Source of the DNA: Ureibacillus massiliensis 4400831 = CIP 108448 = CCUG 49529 | Lineage (GTDB): Bacteria; Bacillota; Bacilli; Bacillales_A; Planococcaceae | DNA: 64,000 nt | Reading direction: 5' to 3' | Assembly (NCBI RefSeq): GCF_000772965.1 | Contig: NZ_JPVQ01000007.1 | Coordinates: forward strand, 55,197-119,196 | Part shown: positions 9,406 through 18,490 of the stretch, one piece after another | Numbering within the stretch: position 1 is the stretch's first letter | Layout: each line of letters starts with the position of its first letter | Notes under the pieces: model-generated | Database searches by the model: none | Told to the model about the DNA's origin: nothing | What the model saw: the letters and a program-made list of their open reading frames with translations, nothing else | Program-made: the position numbers and the translations under genes

Positions 9406-9437
9406 AAACCGTTTGGCTTATTTCTTCCAAACGGTTT
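9406..9437. terminator. Bidirectional terminator
   Basis: Perfect 11-base stem AAACCGTTTGG/CCAAACGGTTT with ten-base loop between the convergent MCP and DUF2935 genes, T-rich on both sides. Confidence 0.85.
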
Positions 9438-9447
9438 ATTTTCATTA

Positions 9448-10206
9448 TTAACTTTTAGACTCAGCTAGCTTTGTTAAATAGTATTGTTCTTCTCTTAACA
9501 TATGGTCAGCCATCGATGCGGTAAATGTCCCTAGTACCTCAGCACTTAGCTCCATTTCTTCTAGTTCATGCAGGAAGGTTTTGAATAGTCCCATTTCAAT
9601 CTCTACATCATGGTTAAACTTCTGTAAAGCTGGGAATTTTTTTATATTTGTCCTTAAGTAGCCAGTTAATTCAACAGCCTTTAAATAAAACTGTTCAAAG
9701 TGTTTCGTAAACAATCTACTCTTTTCCTTCAACCTTTTTTCAACACCATCCATTCGGGCATCTATTGCATTCGCATGACCTGATGCATCCACTAACCAAA
9801 TGAGATGATGATGTAGCTCATGGAAAATAGGAGGAGTTTTTCCTTGTTTAAGATAGCTTAAAACATGTAAATATTCTTCTAACTCGTTCACCATATGATT
9901 GATAAATGTGGGCGTTAAATGAATACGTGCATTTCCAGTTAAATGTTTTTTAATGAGGGAAAGTTTAAAAGTACGTAGTTTGTTTGCAGCGTCCTCACAA
10001 AGTTGAGAAAATGAAATCACATTTGTATCGTTAAGGGAATTTACTTGTGCTAGTAACTGATCAAAGTGTTGAATAAAAAAAGTTGCTTTTTCAATATCCG
10101 ACTTTTCGGAAGGATAAAGTGAATCGTGAATAAAACGCGAATGATCCCCTAATACCTGAAGCCAAAACCGATGTTCATAAACCGCGCTCTTTAGGAAACT
10201 TTTCAA
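9448..10206 (-). CDS. DUF2935 ferritin-like helical protein
   Basis: All-helical protein of the DUF2935 family. It contains repeats of the type EHRFWLQVLGDHSRFIHDSL near the N-terminus, a His-rich helix (FHELHHHLIWL) in the middle and EEQYYL near the end, which resemble metal-binding ferritin-like bundles. The function is unknown. The start is uncertain: TTG 10206 lies 11 bases after AAAGGAG, while a GTG at 10230 would add eight residues but has a poor ribosome site. Single gene. Confidence 0.75.
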   Translation of the reverse strand: MKSFLKSAVYEHRFWLQVLGDHSRFIHDSLYPSEKSDIEKATFFIQHFDQLLAQVNSLNDTNVISFSQLCEDAANKLRTFKLSLIKKHLTGNARIHLTPTFINHMVNELEEYLHVLSYLKQGKTPPIFHELHHHLIWLVDASGHANAIDARMDGVEKRLKEKSRLFTKHFEQFYLKAVELTGYLRTNIKKFPALQKFNHDVEIEMGLFKTFLHELEEMELSAEVLGTFTASMADHMLREEQYYLTKLAESKS

Positions 10207-10290
10207 GCTATTCACATCTCCTTTTTTCACTTCGTACCTACTTTATTCGTCGTGTGCATCATTTATGACTAATCAGTATATTCATTCAAC

Positions 10291-10485
10291 CTAAATTTTT
10301 TTATCAAACAAATGAATTTCTTCCTCTTTCGTTTCTTCTACTTTCTTTATCTGTTTCTTTAAATCTGTCATTTCATTTTTTAACTCTTTGATTAGTCTTG
10401 AGTTATCAATACCTCTTGTTACAGCATTTCTAATAATACCGTATAATAACAATAAAAATGCTAGACTTAAAATTATGTAATCCAT
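10291..10485 (-). CDS. Small single-pass membrane protein with coiled coil
   Basis: 64 residues: one hydrophobic helix (about 3-18, IILSLAFLLLLYGII) followed by a charged coiled coil rich in Lys and Glu. The ATG is preceded by CAGGAGGC, a good ribosome site. No family recognised. The shape is that of small membrane-anchored proteins common in Bacilli. Confidence 0.65.
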   Translation of the reverse strand: MDYIILSLAFLLLLYGIIRNAVTRGIDNSRLIKELKNEMTDLKKQIKKVEETKEEEIHLFDKKI

Positions 10486-10550
10486 ATCTGCCTCCTGAAA
10501 TTTTTGATGTTTTCATTTTACCATTTAATACAAATTATGGAATACAAAAA

Positions 10551-10575
10551 GGACCAAATCATCTCGATCTGGTCC
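10551..10575 (-). terminator. Terminator of rlmP
   Basis: Stem GGACCAGATC... pairing with ...TTGGTCC, then TTTTTG on the minus strand, six bases past the gene end. Confidence 0.75.
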
Positions 10576-10581
10576 TAATAA

Positions 10582-11346
10582 TTATTTTTTAATAAATTGA
10601 TATAGTAAAATTCCTGTTGCTACTGCAACATTTAAAGATTCCGCTTGTCCTAAAATAGGGATAATCACGTTTTGATCTGTTTTATCGAGTAATTGTGGAT
10701 GAATGCCACTACCTTCATTCCCCATTATCACAGCAAAGGCATCAGATTTCTCAACATCTGTGTAACCAATCGCATCATCTAATGCCGTTCCATAAACTGG
10801 AACCCCTTTATCTTGCAGCTGATCTACCCACTCTAATAAATCTCCACGAACAACTGGGATATGGAAATGAGAACCTTGTGCTGCACGAACAGTTTTTGGA
10901 TTATATGCATCCGCACTTCCTTTACCTAAAATGACTGCATCAATTCCAGCAGCATCAGCTGTTCGAATCATCGTTCCCACATTGCCAGGATCCTGTACAG
11001 CATCCACTAACAATACTTTGTTCCAGTTTTGCATGTCATTTTCAGTTACGTTCAATTGTTTACAATGGGCAAATACTCCTTGGGAAGTTTCCGTTTCAGC
11101 AATTTCTTTAGCAACCGTATCCGTAACCTCTATAATCATTACATTGTCTATTGACCATAGTAAAGGTAAATCTACACCTTCACGAACAATCAGTTGAATG
11201 ATTTGGTCTTTGTTTTTTAAAGCTTCTTCTACTAAATGAAACCCTTCAATTAAAAACTCGCCTGTTTTCTCACGTTCTTTTCGCATTGTTACAAGCTTTT
11301 TCCAATGTTTCACTAATGCGTTTTGAGTCGATTCGATTCTCTTCAT
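10582..11346 (-). CDS. rlmP: SpoU/TrmH-family rRNA 2'-O-methyltransferase (YsgA/RlmP type)
   Basis: SAM-dependent ribose methyltransferase. 254 residues: N-terminal L30e-like RNA-binding domain (about 1-95), then the SPOUT knot domain with the family motifs NEGSGIHPQLL and QAESLNVAVATGILLYQF near the C-terminus. The position close to pheST matches B. subtilis ysgA, whose product was reported to methylate 23S rRNA at G2553. The symbol is given by synteny and family, not by proven target. Confidence 0.85.
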   Translation of the reverse strand: MKRIESTQNALVKHWKKLVTMRKEREKTGEFLIEGFHLVEEALKNKDQIIQLIVREGVDLPLLWSIDNVMIIEVTDTVAKEIAETETSQGVFAHCKQLNVTENDMQNWNKVLLVDAVQDPGNVGTMIRTADAAGIDAVILGKGSADAYNPKTVRAAQGSHFHIPVVRGDLLEWVDQLQDKGVPVYGTALDDAIGYTDVEKSDAFAVIMGNEGSGIHPQLLDKTDQNVIIPILGQAESLNVAVATGILLYQFIKK

Positions 11347-11466
11347 GATTTTTTCCGCCTTTTACAATTTCATATTGGTCTATTTTACATGATTGACGGC
11401 GAACTGTAAAAACCGGAGATATACTACTAACGAAAAAACTAATCCGGTTCGCTCTACCCCAAAAAA

Positions 11467-11503
11467 ATCCGCGATACTTCTTGTCCAATAAGAAGTCGCG
11501 GAT
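11467..11503 (-). terminator. Terminator of the YitT-family gene
   Basis: Long stem ATCCGCGA...TCGCGGAT with an inner CTTCTT/AAGAAG helix, followed by T7 on the minus strand. Bases 11347-11466 hold no gene I can support. Confidence 0.9.
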
Positions 11504-11522
11504 CTCTCGATTAAAATTTAGT

Positions 11523-12392
11523 TTAGTGTATATCGTTCTTCTTAAAGTTTCCGCCTCTTACTTCAGCAACATCATAAACTGTTACGAAAGCCGATGGATC
11601 AAGGTCACGAATAATTTCTTTCATTTTACTTTCTTCTAAACGGTTAATAACACACGTAATTTCTCTAAATTCTTCGTTTGAATAGGCACCACGTACAATA
11701 TTGTATGTAGCACTACGACCTAATCGATCTCGAATTGCCTCAACCATTTCTTCTGGTTCACTTGTAATAATTTTAAACGTTTTTGAACCACTTAAACCTT
11801 CTTCAACAATATGAATGACCTTTGAAGCAATGAAATATGCGATTCCGGATAGGATTGCCCCCTGTAACCCAAATACAAAGGATACAACAATAAAGACAAA
11901 CATATTTAAGAATAGGATTAAATCACTTGTCCCAAAGGGTAATTTTTTAGAAAGCAAAACAGCTAGCATATCAATACCATCAAGGGCACCACCATTACGA
12001 AGTGCAAGACCCATACCAAAGCCGAGAATAATACCACCAACAACAGTTACTAGTAGAGTATCCCCCTCAATAATCGCTGGGATATGATGCATCCAAACTG
12101 TACCAATAGCAAGGGAAACAATACCAAGAACTGAGTACATTGCAAAGGTTTTACCTATTTGTTTATATCCTAAAAAAATGAACGGTATATTTAAAATAGC
12201 AATAAGAACGCCTAATGGTATACCAAAAAGTTGTGATCCTACGATGCTAAGACCTGTCACACCACCATCTGATACATTATTCGGGATTAATACTGCTTCT
12301 AATCCATACGCTGCAATAAACCCACCAATTATTACCATAACTCCACGAATTAAGAGCATGGTTTTATTGGATTTGTCTTTCGTATTCCCCAT
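11523..12392 (-). CDS. YitT/YczE-like membrane protein with DUF2179 domain
   Basis: 289 residues with five to six membrane helices in the first 200. Glycine-rich segments (GLEAVLIPNNVSDGGVTGLS, GFGMGLALRNGGALDGIDM) are typical of the YitT family. A cytoplasmic C-terminal DUF2179 domain follows (about 220-275; FKIITSEPEEMVEAIRDRL). The function is unknown in spite of wide occurrence in Firmicutes. It is divergent from sspI. Confidence 0.88.
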   Translation of the reverse strand: MGNTKDKSNKTMLLIRGVMVIIGGFIAAYGLEAVLIPNNVSDGGVTGLSIVGSQLFGIPLGVLIAILNIPFIFLGYKQIGKTFAMYSVLGIVSLAIGTVWMHHIPAIIEGDTLLVTVVGGIILGFGMGLALRNGGALDGIDMLAVLLSKKLPFGTSDLILFLNMFVFIVVSFVFGLQGAILSGIAYFIASKVIHIVEEGLSGSKTFKIITSEPEEMVEAIRDRLGRSATYNIVRGAYSNEEFREITCVINRLEESKMKEIIRDLDPSAFVTVYDVAEVRGGNFKKNDIH

Positions 12393-12545
12393 GAAATTTC
12401 CTCGATTCTAATTTATTCTCTCTCTATAATAATTATATAAAAGTTCTACCAATGGAGCAAAGCAATCGCACAGAAAATTGATAAATCGATATATTCGATT
12501 TATTTTTTTATATAATATCATCTTTAACAAAAAATTATATTTTAT

Positions 12546-12574
12546 GTATAGTTTCGTTCAATAGTAACAGACTA
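12546..12574 (+). promoter_or_regulatory. Putative sigma-G promoter of sspI
   Basis: GTATA, 17-base spacer, CAGACTA, close to the forespore consensus GHATR / CATNHTA (one mismatch in the -10). It lies 20 bases before the sspI start, and sspI is a known sigma-G target in B. subtilis. Confidence 0.6.
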
Positions 12575-12594
12575 CAATTCGAGGAGGCGATTGA

Positions 12595-12804
12595 ATGAAT
12601 TTTCAAATTCGAGAAGCAATTACACAAAATGTAAAAGGCGATAGTGCAACTGATTTTCGCAGTACTGTAGAAGATGCTATTTCTCGTGGTGATGAACATT
12701 TACTACCAGGTCTTGGTGTCTTCTTAGAAAAATGGTGGCAAAGTTCAAGTGCTACAGAGCAGGAACAATTTACAGAGAAATTATCACAAGCCTTTAAAAA
12801 TTAA
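12595..12804 (+). CDS. sspI: Small acid-soluble spore protein I
   Basis: Minor SASP of the SspI family, made in the forespore. 69 residues, the family length, with the diagnostic EDAISRGDEHLLPGLGVFLEKWW segment and alternating helical repeats. Start ATG behind GAGGAGG. Next to a glcD-type gene and near rlmP, as in B. subtilis. It marks the organism as an endospore former. Confidence 0.93.
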   Translation: MNFQIREAITQNVKGDSATDFRSTVEDAISRGDEHLLPGLGVFLEKWWQSSSATEQEQFTEKLSQAFKN

Positions 12805-12812
12805 TTAAAAGT

Positions 12813-12852
12813 AACTGACTCTTTTCATTAGCACCCCTAATAAGAGTCAGTT
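12813..12852 (+). terminator. Terminator of sspI
   Basis: Perfect 11-base stem AACTGACTCTT/AAGAGTCAGTT followed by T4-ATTT. Confidence 0.9.
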
Positions 12853-12962
12853 TTTTATTTTCAGAAAAAATAGACTTATTTGTCATTTCATCTTACATAT
12901 TTTACTCTGTTCGACTACAATAAAAAGTAGTTTCATATTATTTAAAGTTTGAGGTGTACAAC

Positions 12963-14342
12963 ATGTCTTATATTGTTTCAACAGTTGTTGAAGAACTGTT
13001 AACTGTTTTAAAAGAAGATCAAGTTACAACAAATGAAACGGTTCGTGAATTACATGCAAAGGATGAATCACACCATAAACCTATTTTACCTGATGTAGTT
13101 GTATTTCCACGCTCCACAGAAGATGTGCAAGCTATTGTAAAACTTGCCAGTCAACACCTTATACCAATTGTTCCATTTGGTGCGGGTTCGAGTTTAGAAG
13201 GAAACTCAATACCAGTGCACAAGGGTATTTCCATTGATTTTTCACAAATGAACGAAATATTAGAAATTAGTCCTGAGGATTTGCTAGTTAAAGTACAGCC
13301 TGGTGTTACACGACTTCAGTTAAATAAAGAATTAAAAAAACACGGCTTACAATTTACTGTCGATCCAGGTGCGGACGCATCAATAGGTGGAATGGTTGCA
13401 ACAAATGCAAGTGGTACAACAGCCGTACACTATGGCGTCATGCGAGATCAAGTTCGTGATCTAGAAGTAGTATTAGCTGATGGTTCTGTTATTCATACAG
13501 GAAATTTAGCAGTAAAATCTTCATCAGGATATCATTTAAATGGGTTATTCGTTGGTTCTGAAGGCACATTAGGCTGCTTTACTGAAATCACCATTCAAGT
13601 TTATGGAATTCCTGAATTCGTAACGGCAGGACGTGCAGTCTTTGAGACAGTCGATGCTGCTATTGATGCTGTAACAGTCTTAAGACAAGCTGGCATTCAA
13701 ATTGGGCGAGTCGAATTAGTTGATGCATTTTCTGTTCGCCAGGCGAATATTTATAAGGAAACAAATTACGAGGAAAAACCAACCATTTTCTTAGAATTCC
13801 ATGGCAATCAATCTGGGATGGAAGAAGATGTTGCCTATACAAAAGAAATCTTTGAGGAATTTGGCTGTCTGAGCATTTCATTTGAAACAGATACAGCTTC
13901 GCGAAATAAATTGTGGGAAGTCCGTCACCATATCGCATATGCTTATACCCATGGATATCCGGGAAGAAAAATGATGACAACGGACGTTTGTGTGCCCATT
14001 TCTAAGCTTGCTGCTGCAATTCGTTTTGCGCGAACACAGATTGAGGAAACTGGACTTGAAGGTGGCGTTATAGGTCACGTTGGCGATGGTAACTTCCACG
14101 CAATGGTAATGTTCGATACAAATTCAGAAGACGAGGTTGCCCGTGCTACTAAATTTAATGAAAACCTCGTGGAATTTGCCTTATCTCAAGGCGGAACATG
14201 TACTGGGGAACATGGAGTTGGTATTGGAAAATCAAAATATCAACAGAAAGAACACGGGGCTGCTCTTCAAGTTATGAAAGCAATAAAAGTAACATTAGAT
14301 CCAAACAATATTATGAATCCTGGAAAGATTTTTATAGATTGA
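12963..14342 (+). CDS. glcD: FAD-linked oxidase, GlcD type (glycolate/D-lactate dehydrogenase subunit)
   Basis: FAD-dependent 2-hydroxyacid dehydrogenase of the PCMH/VAO family. 459 residues from ATG 12963, which sits seven bases after GAGGTG. N-terminal FAD-binding domain (about 35-210) with PFGAGSSLEGN and GADASIGGMVATNASGT, then the FAD_oxidase_C domain with GHVGDGNFHA and the C-terminal GEHGVGIGK typical of GlcD and DLD proteins. No GlcE/GlcF partner is next to it, so it may act alone as a D-lactate-type dehydrogenase. Confidence 0.85.
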   Translation: MSYIVSTVVEELLTVLKEDQVTTNETVRELHAKDESHHKPILPDVVVFPRSTEDVQAIVKLASQHLIPIVPFGAGSSLEGNSIPVHKGISIDFSQMNEILEISPEDLLVKVQPGVTRLQLNKELKKHGLQFTVDPGADASIGGMVATNASGTTAVHYGVMRDQVRDLEVVLADGSVIHTGNLAVKSSSGYHLNGLFVGSEGTLGCFTEITIQVYGIPEFVTAGRAVFETVDAAIDAVTVLRQAGIQIGRVELVDAFSVRQANIYKETNYEEKPTIFLEFHGNQSGMEEDVAYTKEIFEEFGCLSISFETDTASRNKLWEVRHHIAYAYTHGYPGRKMMTTDVCVPISKLAAAIRFARTQIEETGLEGGVIGHVGDGNFHAMVMFDTNSEDEVARATKFNENLVEFALSQGGTCTGEHGVGIGKSKYQQKEHGAALQVMKAIKVTLDPNNIMNPGKIFID

Positions 14343-14351
14343 TAATTCATG

Positions 14352-14375
14352 AAGTGGGTATTAGATTACCCACTT
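14352..14375 (+). terminator. Terminator of the glcD-type gene
   Basis: Stem AAGTGGGTA/TACCCACTT followed by T6. Confidence 0.85.
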
Positions 14376-14402
14376 TTTTAGCTTTTATGGCAGACAAAAA
14401 TT

Positions 14403-14576
14403 AAAAGGCAATCCAGCGTCTCCCAGATTGCCTTTACTTATGTAGCGATGCGTTTTTCCACCTAGAAATCAACATCGCATTCATTATCACTTTAAATCAA
14501 TTGCGGCGAGTCCCCCACAAATTGATTTAAGATTTAACTGAACTAGTAAAAATACACAACCCGTATATTTTTACTG
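14403..14576. other. Hairpin-rich interval before the argF 3' end
   Basis: Besides the glcD terminator there are three more inverted repeats: AAAGGCAATC/GATTGCCTTT at about 14404-14434, TTAAATCAATT/AATTGATTTAA at about 14491-14531, and AGTAAAAATA/TATTTTTACT at 14545-14575. The last is close to the argF stop and may end argF transcription. No coding frame is convincing here. Confidence 0.5.
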
Positions 14577-14588
14577 TTTTATTTCTTT

Positions 14589-15554
14589 TTATGAAAGAAC
14601 TGACGCTAATACTGCCTTTTGAGCATGTAATCTGTTTTCAGCTTGCTCAAAAATATAGGAGTTTGGCCCATCAATAACTGAGCTAGCAACTTCTTCTTCA
14701 CGATGGGCTGGTAAACAGTGCAGGAACATGTAATCAGATTTCGCGTGAGCAACTAAATCATCATTAATTTGATAGTCTTTAAAATCTACTAGTCGTTTTG
14801 CCGACTCTTCTTCTTGCCCCATTGAAGTCCAAACATCTGCATATACTGCATCTGCCCCTGAAACAGCTTCAATTGGATCATATGTTACAGTTACTTGACT
14901 ACCATTGGCTTGAGCAATATTTTTTGCTTTTGCAATAATTTCAGTATCACACTCATATCCAGGTGGTGTTGCTACTGCTACATTCATCCCTACATGAGCT
15001 GCAGCTACAACTAAAGAATGGGCTACGTTATTGCCATCTCCAACGTAAGCAATCTTTAATCCTTTCAAAGTGCCTTTATTTTCATAGATTGTTTCAAGAT
15101 CTGCTAATGCTTGGCAAGGATGATAAAGGTCCGTTAATCCATTGATTACTGGAATTGACGCGTTATCTGCTAATTCTTTTACCATTTCATGTGAGTTTGC
15201 ACGAATCATAATGGCATCTAAATAACCAGATAAAACTTTCCCTGTATCAGAAATTGGTTCACCACGTCCGATTTGCATGTCACGAGAATGCATAAACATT
15301 GCTTTTCCGCCTAGTTGATTCATCCCTACTTCAAATGAAATACGAGTACGTGTTGAATGCTTTTCGAAAATCATTCCTAGCGTTTTGCCCTCTAATAATT
15401 TAGGACATTTGCCTGCTTTCGTAATCGTTTTTAACTGAGTAGCTAATTTAACTAAGTCATGTACTTCTTCACTTGTATAATCAAGCAGCGTCAATAAATC
15501 CTTGCCCTTTAAACTAGACACCAATTTAAGCTGCACCTCTTCTAACAATTTCAT
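14589..15554 (-). CDS. argF: Ornithine carbamoyltransferase
   Basis: Carbamoyl phosphate + ornithine to citrulline, sixth step of arginine synthesis. The start ATG at 15554 is preferred because GGGAG lies 11 bases upstream, giving 321 residues; a longer frame to 15593 lacks a ribosome site. Motifs: carbamoyl-phosphate loop [14 protein letters not shown], and the ornithine loop HCLPAH. No other arg gene is adjacent, so it is a lone biosynthetic gene. It has a clear sigma-A promoter and two ARG-box-like operators. Confidence 0.96.
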   Translation of the reverse strand: MKLLEEVQLKLVSSLKGKDLLTLLDYTSEEVHDLVKLATQLKTITKAGKCPKLLEGKTLGMIFEKHSTRTRISFEVGMNQLGGKAMFMHSRDMQIGRGEPISDTGKVLSGYLDAIMIRANSHEMVKELADNASIPVINGLTDLYHPCQALADLETIYENKGTLKGLKIAYVGDGNNVAHSLVVAAAHVGMNVAVATPPGYECDTEIIAKAKNIAQANGSQVTVTYDPIEAVSGADAVYADVWTSMGQEEESAKRLVDFKDYQINDDLVAHAKSDYMFLHCLPAHREEEVASSVIDGPNSYIFEQAENRLHAQKAVLASVLS

Positions 15555-15591
15555 GTAGCATTCCGCTCCCTTATTTCTGATGATGTAATTC

Positions 15592-15620
15592 ATTATACAT
15601 ATGTATATTTATTAAATCAA
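15592..15620 (-). promoter_or_regulatory. Sigma-A promoter of argF
   Basis: TTGATT (15615-15620), 17-base spacer, TATAAT (15592-15597). A 14-bp perfect palindrome TATACATATGTATA (15594-15607) covers the spacer and the -10. Confidence 0.8.
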
Positions 15621-15637
15621 GTGAATTTTTATGATTA
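15620..15637 (-). promoter_or_regulatory. Putative ARG box 1 (ArgR/AhrC operator)
   Basis: About 13 of 18 positions match the B. subtilis ARG-box consensus (CATGAATAAAAATKCAAK); the strong half is ATAAAAATTCACT. It abuts the argF -35. Confidence 0.5.
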
Positions 15638-15652
15638 ATTAGAGTGGATAAA

Positions 15653-15670
15653 ATTAAATGTTTATTCATT
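15653..15670 (-). promoter_or_regulatory. Putative ARG box 2 (ArgR/AhrC operator)
   Basis: AATGAATAAACATTTAAT matches 15 of 18 consensus positions. Its centre is 33 bp from ARG box 1, about three helical turns. Confidence 0.6.
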
Positions 15671-15854
15671 TTAACCAAAGGAAAGTTGTACATATGATAT
15701 TTTTTTCGAATATTAATTTGTATTAAGTAATAAATATTCTTTCTATTTGTATGCATTTTTATTTTTATACAAAAACGGTTTTATGATAGATTTGGAGCTT
15801 ACACGTTTGAGGATATCTAGATTCTGGGTGATTTAAGCGATGTGTAGACTTGGT

Positions 15855-16890
15855 GTCTATTATCCAATCACACCTTCCCCTTTGTCTATTATCCACTCGG
15901 CTTTGTCTATTATCAGCCCCTGTTTGTCTATTATCCTAGCGGGTTTGTCTATTATCCGATTACGCTTTCCTCCTTCGTCTATTATCTACTCGGCTTTGTC
16001 TATTATCAGCCCCTGTTTGTCTATTATCCTAGCGGGTTTGTCTATTATCCGATCACGCTTTCCTCCTTCGTCTATTATCTACTCGGCTTTGTCTATTATC
16101 TGCCCCTGTTTGTCTATTATCCTAGCGGGTTTGTCTATTATCCGATCACGCTTTTCCCCTTTGTCTATTATCCACTCAGCTTTGTCTATTATCTGCCCAT
16201 GTTTGTCTATTATCCTAGCGGGTTTGTCTATTATCCGATCACGCTTTTCTCCTTCGTCTATTATCCACTCGGCTTTGTCTATTATCAGCCCATGTTTGTC
16301 TATTATCCTAGCGGGTTTGTCTATTATCCGATTACGCTTTCCTCCTTCGTCTATTATCTACTCGGCTTTGTCTATTATCTGCCCATGTTTGTCTATTATC
16401 CTAGCGGGTTTGTCTATTATCCGATCACGCTTTTCCCCTTTGTCTATTATCCACTCAGCTTTGTCTATTATCTGCCCATGTTTGTCTATTATCCTAGCGG
16501 GTTTGTCTATTATCCGATCACGCTTTTCTCCTTCGTCTATTATCCACTCGGCTTTGTCTATTATCAGCCCATGTTTGTCTATTATCCTAGCGGGTTTGTC
16601 TATTATCCGATTACGCTTTCCTCCTTCGTCTATTATCTACTCGGCTTTGTCTATTATCTGCCCCTGTTTGTCTATTATCCTAGCGGGTTTGTCTATTATC
16701 CGATCACGCTTTTCTCCTTCGTCTATTATCTACTCGGCTTTGTCTATTATCTGCCCCTGTTTGTCTATTATCCTAGCGGGTTTGTCTATTATCCGATCAC
16801 GCTTTTCCCCTTTGTCTATTATCTACTCGGCTTTGTCTATTATCAGCCCCTGTTTGTCTATTATCCGACCGATTTTGTCTATTATTCATT
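15855..16890. repeat. 1-kb array: about 45 copies of GTCTATTATC with 93-bp higher-order unit
   Basis: The 10-base core recurs at steps of 21, 21, 21 and 30 bases, making a 93-bp unit repeated ten times plus a partial one. Within a unit the four spacers are distinct and keep their order (ACTCGGC, AGCCCCTG or TGCCCCTG, CTAGCGGG, then a longer GATCACGC type). A further three-unit (279-bp) pattern is visible in the middle. It sits between the acyl-CoA ligase terminator and the argF promoter. Frames of 352 and 249 codons run through it, but this follows from a period divisible by three; two overlapping frames are open at once and none has a good ribosome site, so I treat it as non-coding. Confidence 0.95.
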
Positions 16891-16900
16891 TTCACTAAAA

Positions 16901-16939
16901 AAGCAAGTAGAGAAAAGTATCAATTTTCTCTACTTGCTT
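16901..16939. terminator. Terminator of the acyl-CoA ligase operon
   Basis: Perfect 16-base stem AAGCAAGTAGAGAAAA/TTTTCTCTACTTGCTT with short loop, followed by TTTTTT-type tail on the minus strand. Confidence 0.9.
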
Positions 16940-16954
16940 CATTTATGATTCCAG

Positions 16955-18490
16955 CTACTTAAACTGCTTTTTATCGAGTTTCCCTAATGGTGTGTAGGGC
17001 ATTTCGTTTAGAAATTTGATTTCCTTAGGGAGTTGGTATCTTGCAACTTTTGGACGTAGCCATTCAACTAATTCTTCTACAGAAAGATTCGAATTTCTCT
17101 TTCTAACTACATACGCCCTTAATCTTTGGTCAAATTGTTCATCCTGTACTCCTATAACAGCCACTTCCTCGATTTCAGGATGTTCCATTATTACTTGTTC
17201 CATTTCAACTGGATATACATTAATTCCACCAGAAATGATCATATCATCCACTCGCCCACATAAAAAATAATAACCCAATTGATCGCAATAGCCTAAATCC
17301 CCAGTTTTACGCCATTTTCCCTTCTCATTCCCTATCGACCAAGCATTTTGTATACAAAACTGACCGATTTCTCCTACGTTTACTTCATTCATATTATCAT
17401 CCAATACCTTTAAACGAGTACCTTCTATCATTTTACCGACCGTTGATGAGGAATATTTTAAATCACGCGGGGTTGCTATAAAATTCAATCCAACTTCAGT
17501 TGTTCCGTACAAATTATAAAGTACCTCGCCTAAACTATGAAAAGTTTCTTCAATTAGTTTCGGATTCAACTTCGCACCACCTGAAGCAATACAAGATAGA
17601 GTTTTTAATGCATTTTTATCTGTATGTAGCATTCTCTGAAGCATTGTAGGAACAACTGTGACAATATCCACCTGATGTTTTTCGATTAATTGACAAGCTG
17701 TTTGAGCATTAAAGCCTCTACTAATCACCATTTTCTTTCCTAAAGGAATGAATAAAAGTAGTACAGCAATTCCATACCCATGATAAATGGGAGTAGCGAT
17801 ATAGCCAGTTTTATAGTTCAAGATATTTAGTCTTTGTATAAAAGCAGCAAATGGATTTAAATAATTAAATAGTGACGGTCTATGTTCTGCTTGCTTCGAT
17901 TCACCTGTTGTACCACTTGTTGAAAGTACAAGCTTACTTTGGTTTCTTCTAGGAAGATACATTTTTTCTGGAGAATCAAAATAAAGAAATTGATTTATCG
18001 CTGGCAATTCATCATGATAGCTTAATAATTTATTCCCTGTAAATTCCGATTCATCAATAATTGAACTTAATTCAACATCGTAAATGAATAGATCAAATGA
18101 ATTCCGCCTAACGATACGACCTAATTGAGTAGCACTTATTTCAGTACTAACGAAATAAATATTTACACCTAATCTAGAAAGGGCAAAAATTGATTTCACA
18201 AGAATTGCGTGGTTTTTACACATAATAGCAACCTTTTGATTCTCTTGAAGATTTAATTTATCAATCAGAGTTTTTGCAATCCCATTAGATTGTTCAAATA
18301 ATTGTTTATATGTTAATACTTCATTATCATCAACGAGGGCAATTTGGTCTGAATATTTCTTCTGCGCAAAGTGTAATAAAGTCATTAAATTGATGCCACA
18401 TTTCATTATAGAAGCAGTTAAATGAAATATAGCGACAGGTGACAGTAATTTCACTTTATACAATACGTAAAAAAGATTAACTATTTTCAT
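16955..18490 (-). CDS. AMP-forming acyl-CoA synthetase / ligase
   Basis: ANL-superfamily adenylating enzyme, 511 residues. P-loop LSTSGTTGESKQA at about 190, YGTTE-type A5 motif (LYNLYGTTEVGLNF), A7/A8 region TGDLGYCDQLGYYFLCGRVDDMI with GGINVYPVEME, and the C-terminal catalytic Lys in PLGKLDKKQF. The P-loop ends in SKQA rather than the usual PKG. A hydrophobic stretch at about 5-30 could tether it to the membrane. The start ATG overlaps the stop of the SDR gene by four bases (ATGA), so the two are translated together. The acyl substrate is unknown. Confidence 0.85.
   Translation of the reverse strand: MKIVNLFYVLYKVKLLSPVAIFHLTASIMKCGINLMTLLHFAQKKYSDQIALVDDNEVLTYKQLFEQSNGIAKTLIDKLNLQENQKVAIMCKNHAILVKSIFALSRLGVNIYFVSTEISATQLGRIVRRNSFDLFIYDVELSSIIDESEFTGNKLLSYHDELPAINQFLYFDSPEKMYLPRRNQSKLVLSTSGTTGESKQAEHRPSLFNYLNPFAAFIQRLNILNYKTGYIATPIYHGYGIAVLLLFIPLGKKMVISRGFNAQTACQLIEKHQVDIVTVVPTMLQRMLHTDKNALKTLSCIASGGAKLNPKLIEETFHSLGEVLYNLYGTTEVGLNFIATPRDLKYSSSTVGKMIEGTRLKVLDDNMNEVNVGEIGQFCIQNAWSIGNEKGKWRKTGDLGYCDQLGYYFLCGRVDDMIISGGINVYPVEMEQVIMEHPEIEEVAVIGVQDEQFDQRLRAYVVRKRNSNLSVEELVEWLRPKVARYQLPKEIKFLNEMPYTPLGKLDKKQFK

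Noticed and set aside
13660..14099. Minus-strand frames inside the glcD-type gene
   Set aside because: Shadows of a well-supported gene on the other strand, without ribosome sites or family motifs.
15855..16890. CRISPR array
   Set aside because: The conserved word is only 10 bases, the spacers are 11-20 bases and recur in fixed order, and there are no cas genes.
15840..16898. Long open frames of 352 and 249 codons through the repeat array, as repeat proteins
   Set aside because: The 93-bp unit is a multiple of three, so any frame without a stop in one unit stays open throughout. Two overlapping frames are open at once, there is no good ribosome site, and codon content does not resemble neighbouring genes.
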